This document shows, one piece after another, positions 1-12,170 of a stretch of DNA of 64,000 nucleotides. The notes under the pieces are model-generated. The model ran no database searches. It was not told the DNA's origin and was given only the letters and a program-made list of their open reading frames with translations. Numbering within the stretch: position 1 is the stretch's first letter; the number at the start of each line of letters is the position of its first letter. The position numbers and the translations under genes are program-made. The stretch lies in contig ML677351.1 in the NCBI GenBank assembly GCA_007922305.1, positions 8,461,558 to 8,525,557 of the forward strand, read 5' to 3'. Source of the stretch: Dermatemys mawii. Lineage: Eukaryota; Chordata; Testudines; Dermatemydidae.

Positions 1-2040
1 AAATAATCTTTAGATTGTCATGTGACAAAACCTACAGGAATATGTCTAACCACAATTGGCAATCCTAAAAAAACCTGGCACATTTTAATCTATAATTTTC
101 AAGTGGATGCTAAATGCTGTGAACAGATTCCTACATGTGGTAAGCTCAATGCCTGTTGATTGCTCCAAATGCCTTTTGCCACGTGGCACAGAGGTGCTGG
201 AATTAACTGTGTTTTCATCATCTGAGAGGTTATCATTACATTGTATTTTGGTTCTTCACAATCGCCCAAACAAAGCCTCAGGAACTGGGATGTGTGGAGG
301 GAAATAAGTACATGAGATGTGATTGACCACATGGTTCTAAGAGAAGGTGACAGGGTTACTATACAGCTACTTCATCGTCCAGCATACCTGCCCTTACTAT
401 GCATATCAGTGTTTTTTCCCCACCACTGGATCTTCATAAAGATTCAGAAAATGAATGAAACTTGTGCCCAGAGTTGCTCTGCTCTCACACCCCCATGTAA
501 CCCAACATGAGGCTTAAATAGAACATTTTATGCTGATCTATTGCATTTAATAACAAAGTAGCAGAGCCAGTGTTCATATTATACTAATACCAGAAAAATA
601 GAGAAAAGGGGTATTGAGTGGTTTTGAAATTGGCAAATCACCCACACTGAAATAGAGCCATCTTTTCCTGTTCAGTACCAGCAAAGCCTTTCTAATAACT
701 AGCTATCTTCCTTCTTTTATTCAAATGAGATTTGGAAATTTGACATATCAATTGTGCAGGCTGGCTCCCAGAATCATTAACAAATTCAGATTTGTTATCC
801 TTGGATATGGAAGGTCATTGCTACAGTGAACAACTACACTGAGTTACAACCCTGGCCTTGAACAGATTATATTTGAACCATACCAGGGCAATGGCTGTTC
901 CACCTATAAATTGAAAAGGCTTTTAATACACAGAAATAAAATCATTCATGCAGAGGCTTGTTTCATAAAAAGTATCACACAGCAATAATATCATATGTAT
1001 ATTCTTGCAATATCTCCAATGTTAGGCTATAATGACGGTCTATAATTCAGTGTGATTTTAAAAATGAAGCAGCAATAAAATATTGATCAACATGTTGAAC
1101 CATTATTCAGAAGATGAGATCAATTTAGGAGTGGCAATAACTTGTAAAGGATTGTGACCTTCCTTGAGTACACGGTAATTCCAGGGATAAACTACTGTCT
1201 ATTTGTATGTTTCCTGGTGGAATGAAATGTTTATCAAAATCAGCTATTGAAAAGTATTAGATTTATGAGCTCCAGTTCACTTTAATGAGCCACTATAAGG
1301 CAACATCACTGCAAAAGTGGGTTTTGTAAAGGATTGTAGGCCTCTGATAATCCATGTGAGAAATCAATCTGGGATGATGGGGAATTTTGAGAATACGTCC
1401 ATGTTTTAGAGATTGTTCATGAGAGAAAGAAATAAAAAGAAAGTGCATGATAAAGTGGTATAAAAGAACCTGCTACGTGAATGCACTATCAACAAATAAA
1501 ATTATGCAAGAGAATCCTCTCACTTGCCCAAAATGTGGACATAATCTGATTTTGTATATTTATAAATATGTTGCTGCACTTTCATGTTTCTGAAATTAGA
1601 AGGATGTCATTTCTGCCATGGGAATGTGAGGCACCACCCAGTAGAATAATATTTCCTGTGTGTTCTGTCTCAGGTGCATTTTAAATTTAAACTGAGTCAA
1701 TTATGCAGTGTTTGAAATTAGGTGTGCAGCTTCTAATTACTATATCCAAATGTTTTTCTTTCTTTCTCAGCTCTCTTTGTAGTTCTTCCCTGAAGCACCA
1801 ATCTAGATATGACCACAGCAGATTTACACATACACAATTTCTTCAAAACATCAGAATTGCAATTTTCTTTCAATGAATGCCACAGAATTAAAATGCCATT
1901 CTAAAACAAAAGATAATGCATTTTTGCTTGTTTTAAAGAATACCAAAAATAACTATACTTCTGTAGAACAAAAAGCAGTTTAAGAGGAAAAACCACTATT
2001 TCTTGGTGCTGCAGCACTCCGTTCTCCTGCTTTATGATAT
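1..2040. other. AT-rich sequence, no gene recognised
   Basis: No reading frame here resembles a known protein, and the longest open frames are under 80 codons. I saw no repeat family I could name. It may be intergenic or intronic sequence. Confidence 0.5.
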
Positions 2041-2051
2041 GGAAGTTACAG

Positions 2052-2244
2052 AATTGAGAGGGAGAGAGAGAGAGACCAGTGGAGGTGGAGGGAAGGGAAA
2101 GCTGGGACTGGCTGGACAAGAAGGGGAAGAAGGAGACTAGGAAGCAGTGGGAGAGCAGAACAGGGGCCAGGGGAAGGAGCGATATATGACAAGGAGATGT
2201 AGTATGGGAACTGGACTGGCTAAAACAAACAAACAAACAAACAA
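2052..2244. repeat. purine-rich tract followed by (CAAA)n
   Basis: A GA-rich stretch begins with (GA)n at about 2060 and is G/A dominated to about 2170. A short (CAAA)n microsatellite lies at about 2224-2244. The strand bias keeps reading frames open by chance on the complementary strand. Read on that strand it resembles the C/T-rich tracts at 6.3, 26.1, 53.4 and 57.0 kb. Confidence 0.6.
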
Positions 2245-2300
2245 CCCAACAGAGAAGGCCACAGAGAAATCTTGAAGATGGGAAGGGTTGCTACTGGATA

Positions 2301-2420
2301 GGCTGACCAAATGTCCCAATTTTGTAGGGAGAGTCCTGATTTGGCGGTTTTTTTCTTATATAGGCTCCTATTATCCTCCACTCCCTGTCCCAATTTTTCT
2401 CATTTGCTGTCTGGACACCC
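2301..2420. mobile_element. short DNA-transposon MITE, TA-flanked
   Basis: The ends are inverted: GGCTGACCAAATGTC on the left and GTCTGGACACCC on the right. TA dinucleotides flank both ends (2299-2300 and 2421-2422). The inside is T-rich and includes TTATATAGGCTCCTATTA, which I recall from an abundant turtle repeat. TA flanks suggest Tc1/mariner-type mobilisation, but the superfamily is uncertain. It is non-coding. Confidence 0.6.
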
Positions 2421-2663
2421 TACACTTCTGGCCATGTTCAGCAGCTGTCTCTCAAGCTGTGCAAACAGTTTCCATTAAGAAAAAGCAGTCTTACAGATTC
2501 CTCACATTCACAATCTGAGAGCTGAGCCAATGGGAACTCAAGCGGGAAAGATTATAAATAGCGGAGTTGTAGACAGCCTTGTGGACTCAGCAGCTGATTC
2601 ACACAAGACTAAAAGACACTGCATCTACTGTGAAGGCTGTGTCCCAACACCTGCACAGTCTTA

Positions 2664-2959
2664 GGACTTGGCTACACTTAAAATTTCAAAGTGCTGCCCT
2701 GGGAATGCTCCCGCAGCAGCGCTTTGAAGTGCAAGTGTGACCACGCACAAGCTATGGGAGAGATCTCTCCCAGCGCTCCTGGTGATATACCTCCACCAGG
2801 GGATTAGTTCCAAGCGCTTGGAGCGTGGCTCCCAGTGCTCAGAGCCTGTCCACACTAGTGCTTTAAAGTGCTCAGACTTGCTGTGCTCAGGGGGGTGATT
2901 TTTCACACCCCTGAGCCAGCAAGTTAAGAGAGCTATAAAGCGCCAGGGTAGCCAAGTCC
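2664..2959. mobile_element. Harbinger-type MITE
   Basis: The left end GGACTTGGCTACAC is matched by the inverted right end GTAGCCAAGTCC. TTA is duplicated on both sides (2661-2663 and 2960-2962), the 3-bp target duplication typical of PIF/Harbinger elements. The interior holds repeated AGTGCT / GCGCTTTGAAGTGC modules. It encodes nothing, and the open frame running through it on the minus strand is incidental. Confidence 0.8.
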
Positions 2960-3155
2960 TTAAATACAGCCTACAGATTTCTGAACTAGCTAGAGAGTGA
3001 GTAGACTTCGCTATTGGCTTGTGGACTCCAATTGCTGCTGCCTGAAAGGATCTTCGCACTGTTTGCTGATCTTTGGAGATTTCTGGAGCATTTGGAGTGG
3101 AACAAAGAGGCTGCCATTCTCCACAAGTGACACATTCATACACGGTAGAGACTAA

Positions 3156-3353
3156 GGACATGTCTACACCACTACTTATGTTGGCAAAACATATGTGAAA
3201 AACCCCATCCACTTGAGCAACATACACCACCAAAAATTAAGTGGTTGTGTGCACAGTGTTATGTTGAAGGGAAAGCTACACGAGTGATCTTACAGTGGCC
3301 TATCTTCACAGGTACTGCTTTGCCACTATAAACTCACTAGTGTAGACATGGCC
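3156..3353. mobile_element. Harbinger-type MITE
   Basis: The ends are GGACATGTCTACAC and, inverted, GTGTAGACATGGCC. TAA is duplicated at 3153-3155 and 3354-3356. It is 198 bp long and non-coding. Together with the element about 200 bp upstream it shows that this spot took at least two insertions of related elements. Confidence 0.8.
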
Positions 3354-3356
3354 TAA

Positions 3357-3829
3357 GAAATTCCCTCCAGGAGATGATCAGAAGGAAATATAGTTGTGCG
3401 TGCACTAAAGTATGAAAATGCATATGCTCTGTTGAAACACTGTGCTAAAATATATGTAACAGCAACAAAGTGGGGACATTTGTAGAAAGAACACTGGGAG
3501 ATTTACAATGTAACAATTGTGTTGAAAAAATTATTCAAAGTATTCCTACTACATTTAATACATTTTCAAAAAGTATGTTCACTAAGAAATTGTATGGTAC
3601 GCTCATTCTCTCTCTCTGAGGTTCACAGGTAGCTGATATTAACACTTACAATCAGGGGTTTGCATATCATTGATCTAAGGTTTAACCTTATAATACTTTT
3701 TTTCCCCCTTGAAACAACAAAACTTTGGCCTCTGGTTCTACAGAGAGGTAAGGTAAGGTACAGGAAAGAAAGGAATGCTATATAATATTACCATACTCTG
3801 AGCAGAGTATCTGAACTTCCTCAGACTAT
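3357..3829. other. no feature recognised
   Basis: AT-rich sequence with a short T-run near 3700. Nothing here suggests a gene or a nameable repeat. Confidence 0.4.
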
Positions 3830-4250
3830 TAATACATTTATCTGCACAACACTGCTGTGAGGTAAGGTAGTATTATCCCCATATTGCAGATGGGGGTCCC
3901 TGATGCACTGAGAGATCAAAGCCAAAATGGTTCAAAACAGTTACTAATTTTGGATGTCCAATTTGAGACATGGAGCTCTTGATGTTTCAGAGTACTTAGC
4001 ACTTTTATAAGCAGTAGTTTGAAGCACATCTCCAATTGACTGTAGTTGCTATTATGAGCAATCAGCTCTTCTGAAAATCTGGGCCCAGGGTCAAATTAGG
4101 CAACCCAGAAAAATGAGGCTTGCAGTTTGTGTCCACCTGCCAAAATTTTGCTTACCCAGTATCACATAGGAGCTTTGTGGCAGAGGCAGAAAGAGAATCC
4201 AATTTTGCAGGGTAGCATTCAACTGCCTGAGACACGAGACCATTCTGTCT
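3830..4250 (-). repeat. MIR-type (CORE) SINE, split by an insertion
   Basis: The left piece contains a diverged form of the MIR core read in reverse (TTATCCCCATATTGCAGATG). The right piece resumes with CCAGTATCACATAGG and GGCAGAGGCAGAAAGAGAATC, the region next to the tRNA-derived head. The two pieces align to successive parts of the MIR reverse complement, with about 210 bp of unrelated sequence between them. The element is old and heavily mutated. Confidence 0.6.
3929..4138. mobile_element. insertion inside the SINE, probable hAT-type
   Basis: The octamer GCCAAAAT occurs immediately on both sides (3921-3928 and 4139-4146), as expected for an 8-bp hAT target duplication. Inside are motifs of a sauropsid fold-back repeat, such as CAGAGTACTTAGCACTTTT and CTTCTGAAAATCTGGGCCC. 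The terminal inverted repeats are weak, so the superfamily call rests mostly on the duplication. Confidence 0.5.
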
Positions 4251-4773
4251 TTTCCTGCAACCCATTGAGTTATTCACTTTACATTGTGATGGTGGTAAAC
4301 CAAGTGCCAGCTCTAGCCAAGGCTGTATATGTTAGCTAAAAACTGAAACTCACAACTGGAAACCAAACCAGCTCACCTGTGTGCTCCTTTTCTTCAAAAT
4401 AGCTATTAATCTTCTAATACTGTATTTAATGTTTAGACTATTGTAAGTTGCTGCCTGCATTAATCTCACTTGTAATGTCTGTATCTCATGCTATAAAGAA
4501 ATATGCAAGTTTTGCTTTACAACTTGGAAAATGTTTGCTCTGAACTAATGAACCCAGGCACAGGAATTGTTGTCTCCCCCACCATTAAGGGCAATTCAGA
4601 AATATCGCAATACAAAGGATTGGTGAATGGCCCTATCACACTTTGAAAATGCTACCTGAAACAGAGCTTGTGTCATGGACTGGATAAAAACATGGTCACA
4701 AGAAAAACAGGGTCACAAGAAAATTTCCCATCTCTTTGCTGTTTGAACTCCCGCAGGGCCAGACACATTAAAG

Positions 4774-5215
4774 CAGGAGTCTCAAACAAGCGGCCCGCAG
4801 ACTTATTTCCTGCATCCACCAAGCTCCCCTCACCTGCCACTCCCACCCCCTCCCAGCATGCTGCATCTCTGCTCTTCTGCCTACCTTCAGGTGCTCCCCA
4901 CCACCAAACTGCTGTTTGGCGGCACTTAGCGCTTTCCAGGAGGGATGGGGAGGAGCGGGGAGCTGCATGCTCAGAGGAGGAAGTGGAGAAGAGGCGGGGC
5001 AAGGGCAGAGATTTGGAGATGGGGCTGGACTAGGGGCAGGGAGGGGGCAAAGCTGGAGTGGGGACTTTGGGGAACAGGGGAGGCAGGGGCCCCATAGAGG
5101 GGTGGAGTGGGGGTGGGGCTGGTGGCAGAGGGCTTTGTGTGTCAGTGATGTGGCCCTCAGGCCATTGTACTAATCCTCATGTGGCTCTCATGATGATTTG
5201 AGTTTGAGATCCCTG
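4774..5215. mobile_element. hAT-type MITE nested in the LTR
   Basis: The ends are CAGGAGTCTCAAAC and, inverted, GTTTGAGATCCCTG. The 8-bp flanks CATTAAAG (4766-4773) and CACTAAAG (5216-5223) match at 7 of 8 positions, a hAT target duplication. The right half is very G-rich. It encodes nothing; reading frames on both strands are by-products of the base composition. Confidence 0.85.
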
Positions 5216-5392
5216 CACTAAAGAAAGAAAGAGATCCCCAGGGGTTACCTCTGACTCTATCCTTAAAGAAATTTTGAATTGACAGATGATGACCACATCT
5301 CTGACATCTTTAGGAATCAGGGATGGTTACTCATTTGTGTGTGTATGTTTATTTGCTTTAACCTGTAAATTACTCATTTCTTTTTCCTAGTT

Positions 5393-5398
5393 AATAAA
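5393..5398 (+). promoter_or_regulatory. LTR poly(A) signal AATAAA
   Basis: A canonical AATAAA sits inside the LTR after the conserved TTTTTCCTAGTT stretch, at a position that would end the R region of a retroelement transcript. Confidence 0.5.
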
Positions 5399-5984
5399 GC
5401 TTTAGATAGTTTATTACAGAATTGGCTATTGGCATTGTATTTCGTGTAAGATCTAGGGTACCAACTGATCTGGGCTAAATGAATGGTATCTTGGGACTGG
5501 AATCAACCTGAATGTTTTTTTGATTTTTTGGTGTGACCATTTAACATGAAGTCCAGCTTGCCTGGGCAGCAAGATAGACAGGAGTGCCCAAGGGGACTGT
5601 CTGTGACTCCATGTCAAGACTCTTATAGTGATCCAGGAGTTCACATTTGTTACTGAGTTGGTGAAATCTAATTAGAGAACATATCACCAGTTTGGGGTAT
5701 CTGCCCTGAGGTAGACATTCACAGTCATGAGACACTGTAGGCAGTGTGACAGACATCTTCCAGCTGCTGCAAAAATAAGGCAATGGTTCTTTAGACTACA
5801 GTATCACTCACTATACAACCCTGATTCATATCCAGAGCACCATCTGCCTGTGCACTGGAGCAGAGGCACTGAGGCAAAAATAGAACATGAACATGCAATT
5901 AAAGACCATCACAAAGTATTTGCACAAAAAGAGTGAATTAAAGTGGCACAGGGCATCCTCATAGCTGGTATTTCCTAATTTTTG

Positions 5985-6155
5985 AATGCTTGTCTTCACA
6001 AACTTAATGCTTTTATAATTTTTTATGTGAAATAATCTAAATTTTTTAAGAAAACAGAAATGCTGACTATGTGAAACAATATCAGTTCATGCAGAATTAG
6101 AACCAGGATGAGATGCATAGCACAGTCAGCCCTTTACCACTTGAGCTAATGGTGT
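5985..6155 (-). repeat. tRNA-derived SINE
   Basis: Read on the minus strand, 6148-6137 gives TAGCTCAAGTGG, which fits the RNA polymerase III A box. 6103-6093 gives GGTTCTAATTC, which fits the B box. The spacing of about 35 bp is right for a tRNA head. The body beyond the head is too diverged to name. Confidence 0.6.
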
Positions 6156-6289
6156 AACTGACAGCAGCCAACCACTCAAGAAAAATGACAAATTTCCATG
6201 TACTTTCACACCAGAGGTATGATGAGACTCAGAAGTGGGTTAAAAGGCCAGGTTCTGAGGGAACTATACTTGCCTGGTTACATACCCTT

Positions 6290-6480
6290 CTGCCTATGCT
6301 CTTCAGTCTGTCCTTCTGCTATCCCCATATCTCCACACCACTACTCTGGCTCCCCAGCTCAGTGGTAGTCCTTTCACCTCCTCAGCTCCGCATCCCAGCT
6401 CCTCAACTTAATCCTCACCCCGTTCAGCTCTTTGTTGCAGTCTACCCATCCCTTTGACCCAGACTTCCTGCTCCTTCAGG
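6290..6480. repeat. pyrimidine-rich tract
   Basis: The plus strand is strongly C/T-rich with recurring CTCCCCAGCTC and CCTCAGCTCC words. It resembles tracts at 26.1, 53.4 and 57.0 kb. Open frames here reflect the scarcity of purines rather than a gene. Confidence 0.4.
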
Positions 6481-6489
6481 CTCAGTGCC

Positions 6490-9400
6490 TCACCAACTAC
6501 GTTTGAATCAGCCAGCTTTTACCACCGCCTCCTCTTCAGGACACTGGCAGCGGGAGTAATGAGGACACAGAAGAGACAGACAGTCTCCCTATTCTCAGTA
6601 CCCGTGCCTGACCTCTGGCACCCAAAAGAAGGAGTTGCATGGAAAGTCCTACTCAGTCCTTGAAACTTTGGGCTGTAGAATACTCAAATACAGACTGAAG
6701 CTTTGGAGAATTCAGTGCTAAATCCTGAGAAATTTCTACCAAGCATATGCAAAATGAGGTTCCAGAGTTATGAACTGGCCAAAATGTAGGGTAGCAACAG
6801 TAATAACAGAGAATTTCAAGTCCATGTGGACACATTAGAGCTATTTAAATAGTCTGTTATCATGGGCAAAGCAACATCTCCTGCCTAAACCTCATTCTGA
6901 GAAGTGGTTGAACCATTTTGTTTCACATTTTCCTAAAAATTCAGCTTGAGGTGAAGGCCCTGCATAGGTAGTTTCAACCCAAACAGTTAAAGTCTGGCAA
7001 ATGATATGAGCAACTGAAAAATAAGGTTTTAATGGGAAAAGTTGGGAAAGCTTAATTATAGGCATTGCTACCTGCATAATGATTGCTTAAAGGTTGAAGT
7101 AAAAATTCAGAGTGATCAAAGAAATTCATTATACTACTGAAAGCGTCTAATAAGCTGAAAAGGACACAAAAGATGTTAAGAACTCAAGTAATTAGAATGG
7201 CACACAGGCTGCTGCTGAAGAGGTTACTTTTATACATATACGTGAAGTTTGCTGAGAGGTGAAGGAAGAGCTAATTAAACATTACAGCAAACAGGCAAAA
7301 CCTAACCACCATACAGCAATGAGGGAATCTGTAGGGACAAGGCTACACCATTTTTGTGAAGTATGAGTGAGAAATAATAGAACAAGTACATCAAGCAACT
7401 AATTATGTTAAGTTGAATAATACTACATGAAATGTCAAAGGAAAAAGAGTAAGTTTATTAAGAATTTCCTTAGATGAAAAGTCAGATCACTCAACTCTTT
7501 AACCTGACAGGAGTCAATTCATTAGTAAATTCTAATGGTGCCTATGAGTGTACTGTGGCCTCCTGATTAAAAAAGACATTTGATACCTGGGCACTATAAC
7601 ACTAAAACATTGAGTATGATTTGTCACATATGTTAAGCACCTGAGCTCATCAATCAGAACAAGATTTTTATATAATGGAAGTAGAATGGAGCAGTTAATA
7701 CACATCACACATTCCATCTATTTCTTAAAGAATGTGTGTGGAGAGGAAAGGTATCTTAACAGCAATGAAAGGACTAATTCAACACATGCATGCATTTGTT
7801 TGTGTACTTCTACAAAAATACAAGTTATTGCTTCTGCAAGATAGATTTTAGGATTGATTGTTTCCATTGCCAAGAATGTCACCTTTTCCGAATTAAATGC
7901 TGACCAACAGATTTCACTTATTTCTTGCAAGGTAACTGTAACAGATTGATTGGCGTTTCTGCAATAATAGAAAGGTTAAATAATATTTCAAACCAGAGCT
8001 CAATCCCAGACCTGAGACTGAATACTTTAAGTTGTGATTGATCTCAGACCATCCTTGTTTCCTCACTAAGGTTAATTACATTGAAATACTAGATGATCCA
8101 CACTTTCCTGCTAAGATGAGCACAATTTCTTCTTTATATTTTTGTTTTTAGTCCTTCAGTTTTATTTATTAAATAGTTTAAGTTTTCTTTACAAAGCCTT
8201 CATACAAAGCTCACAGAACATAGGAAAGAATAGCAAGTACTGAAGTATTTGCAGCATAAGGGATGGAAGCTAGTTTTATCCCATTTCTTTATAATTCACT
8301 ACAACGGAATGAGAAGTCAATCTTCCAAAGAGAAGCAATTCCACCAATTCAGGACAGCAAAGATACAGTGAAAATTGCTTCAGTGTTTGAAAGAAGATGG
8401 ATGAAGATTAATGTTCATGCTGTATATGTAAAAAGGCCTTTTGAAGTAACTAAATATTAACTGAATTACAAGCACTTTCCGTAGAAATCAAAATCTAGCA
8501 AATTGGGGGTTTGCAGGAAGAGAGCCTTCTGGAAACTACTATAAGGTATAGTTCAGTGTCCTCAATTTCTCTACCGAAGACTAGGAGGAAAAAAGCAACC
8601 TCAAGTCCAAGAAAGAGCATTTTTTCACCCTGGTGGCCATTTTTCCCTTTGCTAAGGAGTTCTGAGAGAAATCAAGAGTTAAAAAGTAGGCCCACTCTCA
8701 GTCTTATTTTGACCTGATCTTCCGACTTAAATTCTAGCATGAAAAAATGCTCATTGTCTGGAAGAGGAGATGATTGGTCTAAGTGCTGAAGAAACATGTT
8801 TAGAAATGGAAAGACCACTTTTCTCTCTCTCTCTCAGCAGAGGTAGAGAGATAATGCAGAGCCTATTTTACTGATTGCATTATACAATTCCATCCAGAAA
8901 ACCTCCACTCTTGAATTTTCCTTCAATTTGACACAGAATTTCTGACTTGCCACCCAAGAAACCTATAAGGACCAGTAAGCCTTTCCTTGGAAATTTAATT
9001 CCAACTTTCCCCATAACACAGAGATCCTGGATAAAAATCACACCATTGAAAATTCTAAATGAGGAATCAGAGTTTACACAATTCTACACCTGATAGAAAA
9101 AAAAAGGTGGGTAATATTGCAATCATTTGTCATTTTCCCCTCTCTCGCCTTTAAAAAAAAAAAAAATTTGGAACAGCTTTAGTAAGCTGAAATAAAATTC
9201 TATAACACAAATGGAAAAGCACGTGGTTTACAATATAACAGTGAAGACCAATAAAACCTTGCTAAAGAGAGCAAGAATTGTATGATATGATCAGCATCTC
9301 AGCATCCTGGAATCTAAAGAGTAAATGTGACTCAGACTATATGCGGATTAACTGATTATTTGAATCCTAACTACTTAATTCAAAACAAATGCTAACGAGA

Positions 9401-9700
9401 AATACACCAGACCTGAAACCTCTCCCTCTTCAGTAACCAGACAAAACCAAATGTTGCCTTAATAAGAATGTCATTAGATCTATTCTAAGTTTAAAAATAA
9501 GTGTTTTTTCGGTGCACAAATTTGCATCAAGAAAAAAAAAACATTTATAGTAAAGCATGTCACAAATACTTTGAGTTCCTTAATTGGTGAGAACCCAGCT
9601 ACATCAGTGATCATTCACAACTCAGGACAACTTTGGACTCTTCTGAGATGATGCAGCTAACAAATGCACAATAAAATGCCTGAGAGAGAACAAGAGTTGA
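6490..9700. other. no gene or nameable repeat
   Basis: More than 3 kb of AT-rich sequence with only short open frames and no protein similarity I recognise. It contains a (CT)n run near 8822 and an A-run near 9151. It could hold conserved non-coding sequence, but this cannot be judged from a single genome. Confidence 0.5.
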
Positions 9701-9870
9701 TGGGTGCTCAGCACTTTTGAAAATCAGCCACTTATTTAGGTGACTAAGGTCCCGATTCAGCAAGGAATGTAAGCACATCACTAACTTTAAGCATGTGAGC
9801 AGTCCCAGTTATTTCAGTAGAACCACTCACGTGTACTTAAAATTAGGTATGTGTTTATATACCTTCATAA
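9700..9870. repeat. fold-back repeat of the GATTCAGCAA family
   Basis: The segment AAGCACATCACTAACTTTAA, with GCATGTGAGCAGTC following, is matched in inverted orientation by ACCACTCACGTGTACTTAAAAT at about 9820-9845. I recall this as a palindromic repeat common in turtles, crocodilians and birds, with TTAAGCATGTG words. It is non-coding. Confidence 0.6.
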
Positions 9871-10835
9871 GATATTTAGGAGCCTAAATTTTAGGATCCT
9901 AATTATTAAAGTATTGACCATAGATTTACATCAGTGTGTTAGTATGCAAGAATATATGTTCCAAACTCATCATATGCATAAACAAGATCACCATTTTTAC
10001 AACTATATATGTAAACTATACAGTCAAAATGGAAGGGCAGTACATTAGGAACTGTTTAATATTACTGAGAATCTCTATATAGTGTGGATGAAGAAAACCT
10101 GTAAGTAAAACTGATTACTTTACAGAGAGGGGGAAAAAAAGACTGAATCCCAGAGACATAGTGAAAGGCTAACCTGATGTGCTTTGCAGTGCTCACTTGA
10201 TACCAGGCAGCTCTGTTTTTGGGAAACCAGGGCGCAGTATCCAGCCTGTCTGACTCATGAAAGACACTCCCTCCCCCGAGTCTCTGTTTGAACCAAATCT
10301 GATCAGAGAAAAGGTTTGCAGAGAACAATGAAGGGTGTTGGGAGACATCTCAGACTCCTTCTGACAAGGTGACAAGATGAAGACATCTCGATTAGCATAA
10401 GGAATGGAGAACTGAGACCACTCCCCTAGCCACATTTGCATGGAAGATGGACAGGAATTAGCATGAAGAATGAAGATAAGAGAACCGCACTGAACTCCGG
10501 GACCTAAAAAGCAGGGACACACTGCATTCTGGGAATTCCTGCTCCAAATGCTAATGAACCTACGCCTGCACACACCCAGCTCAGCAATTATCAGACCAAT
10601 TCTAGTAATAGATCTTTGACTGATATCCTAAAATACTGAAGCAACCTGGTTACACTGTGAGCTCCCTGAAGAAAACACCTCCCATAGCCAAGAGTGATCA
10701 GCTCCTATTGTCTATCCTAAAGAAAACCCTTAAATCCCCAATTTACTCATAAACAAATCTATTGTTCTTCCTTGAACCTTTGTATTTTCTCTACACAACC
10801 CCCTATCTGTGCCCAAGTCAGTGTTCTGATGCTTA

Positions 10836-11511
10836 GGCCATGGTTACACTGGCACTTTATAGCGCTATAAAGCCCCCACGAGCGCTATAACCTACTCCCC
10901 GTCCACACTGGCAAGGCACTAATAGCGCTATAACTGCTGAGTTATAGCGCTATTATAAATCCACCTCCTCATGGGGAATAAGGGCTGTAGCGCAGCTGCT
11001 GTAGCGCTACAGCAAGAATGTGGACACCCACTGCGCTACAAGTAATCTCTGGAGATGCCTAGAGCCATTTAAGGCAATTGACGTCTCTTCCCTTTGTTTT
11101 GAACTCGGCTGGAGGAATGCGGAAGTACCTCTTTAGAGTTTCTTTCTTAACTCGGCAGATAAGCAATGCAAATGTTTAAGGAGGGAGCTTGTGTGAAAAC
11201 AAAGCCCTCTGTGAACGGAGGCTCACTGACAGGCTTTCAGAAAAACGGAAAAACCACTGTCTCTCTCCCTCCGCATACACACAACACGTCCCCCCTCACC
11301 CCCCTCGTTTAAAAAGCACGTTGCACCCAGCTGAATGCTGGGATACCTGCCCTAATGCGCTGCTCTTAATGCCGCATTAAGTGCCCCAAATGTGGCCATG
11401 CTATACCGCAGGAGCATCTGAGTGTGGACATACAATAGCGCTATACATATTACTGTATAAGGGGACCGCTATAACCTATAGCGCTATAATCTTGTAAGTG
11501 TAACCATACCC
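10836..11511. mobile_element. Harbinger-type MITE with TAGCGCTATA modules
   Basis: The ends are GGCCATGGTTACAC and, inverted, GTGTAACCATACCC. TTA is duplicated exactly at 10833-10835 and 11512-11514. The self-complementary word TAGCGCTA recurs near both ends and inside, so the single strand could fold extensively. At 676 bp it is the longest Harbinger MITE here. Its middle part is non-repetitive and does not encode a recognisable transposase. Confidence 0.85.
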
Positions 11512-11774
11512 TTAGACCCAAACTCTGCATCAGTTCCACTGGGACTCCATCATCTCCTGACTGATCGTGCTGGGGGCTCTGCCAGTCTCCTACCCTCAGG
11601 ACCTTGAGCGGCTACCATCACCTGGGAACCCTGACCAGTTCACGCTGCATGGAATGGTAAAATCCCCTTTCTCTCTCTCTCTTTCTCTGTTTCCCTTCCT
11701 GTCTCGGGTATTACCCTTTAATAATGGATGTTATGTTGATTTAGGCTTTCTTTGTATGGTTATCATTATTATTC

Positions 11775-11780
11775 AATAAA
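11775..11780 (+). promoter_or_regulatory. LTR poly(A) signal AATAAA
   Basis: AATAAA follows a T-rich stretch in the retroelement block, in the position expected for the end of the R region. Confidence 0.45.
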
Positions 11781-11944
11781 TAGCCCTTATGGTTAAGTTG
11801 GTTGTTTCTCTCACACTTTCTGAATTTTACTCATTTGTGTCTGTAGCTTTCCACATTTACTCTTCAGCAACGCTTCTTTTACCTAAGCTAAAAGATCCCT
11901 ATTGTGTTCCAAATACTGTGGGGTTTGCTCATTGAGTTGGTTAC

Positions 11945-12145
11945 TGTGAAAGTGGGATAGGGATGTGTTAAACTTGGGGCGTATGTAGGGGCAGCTGAGA
12001 GTGTTGCTCAACTCAGCCCATTGAGACCAGGAGAACATAAGGGTACCACCTTGGAAGTGCTGTTTAACCCAGCTCACTGAGTACAGGGACATATAAGGGG
12101 ATCAGCTGGAGAGTGCTGATTGACCCAGTCTGCTCAGACTTGCTC
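11945..12145 (+). repeat. 56-bp tandem units inside the LTR block
   Basis: The anchors GTGTTGCT (12001), GTGCTGTT (12057) and GTGCTGAT (12113) are spaced exactly 56 bp apart. Each is followed by a CAACTCAGCCCATTGAG / TAACCCAGCTCACTGAG type segment. A degenerate partial unit precedes them. The copies are clearly diverged, so the expansion is old. Confidence 0.65.
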
Positions 12146-12150
12146 TATTA

Positions 12151-12170
12151 GTGTGTGTGTGTGTGTGTGC
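12151..12170. repeat. (GT)n microsatellite
   Basis: About ten uninterrupted GT dinucleotides just after the 56-bp units. Confidence 0.9.

Larger units (their letters stand above)
4442..5751 (+). mobile_element. LTR (solo), interrupted by a hAT MITE
   Basis: This matches my memory of a turtle LTR that carries TTTCCTAGTTAATAAA, GCCTGGGCAGCAAGATAGAC and a GTGTGACA 3' end. A poly(A) signal AATAAA lies at 5393-5398 and the right end closes with CA at 5751. The 5' end is uncertain; TGTAAGTTG at 4442 is a candidate, but no clean target duplication supports it. The LTR resumes directly after the nested element. No gag, pol or env lies next to it, so it appears to be a solo LTR. Confidence 0.6.

Noticed and set aside
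2550..2562. TATAAATA promoter near 2552
   Set aside because: No gene or LTR start could be tied to it, and such words are frequent in AT-rich sequence.
2661..3233. 190-codon minus-strand open frame
   Set aside because: It runs through one Harbinger MITE and into a second, so the frame is a by-product of repeat sequence.
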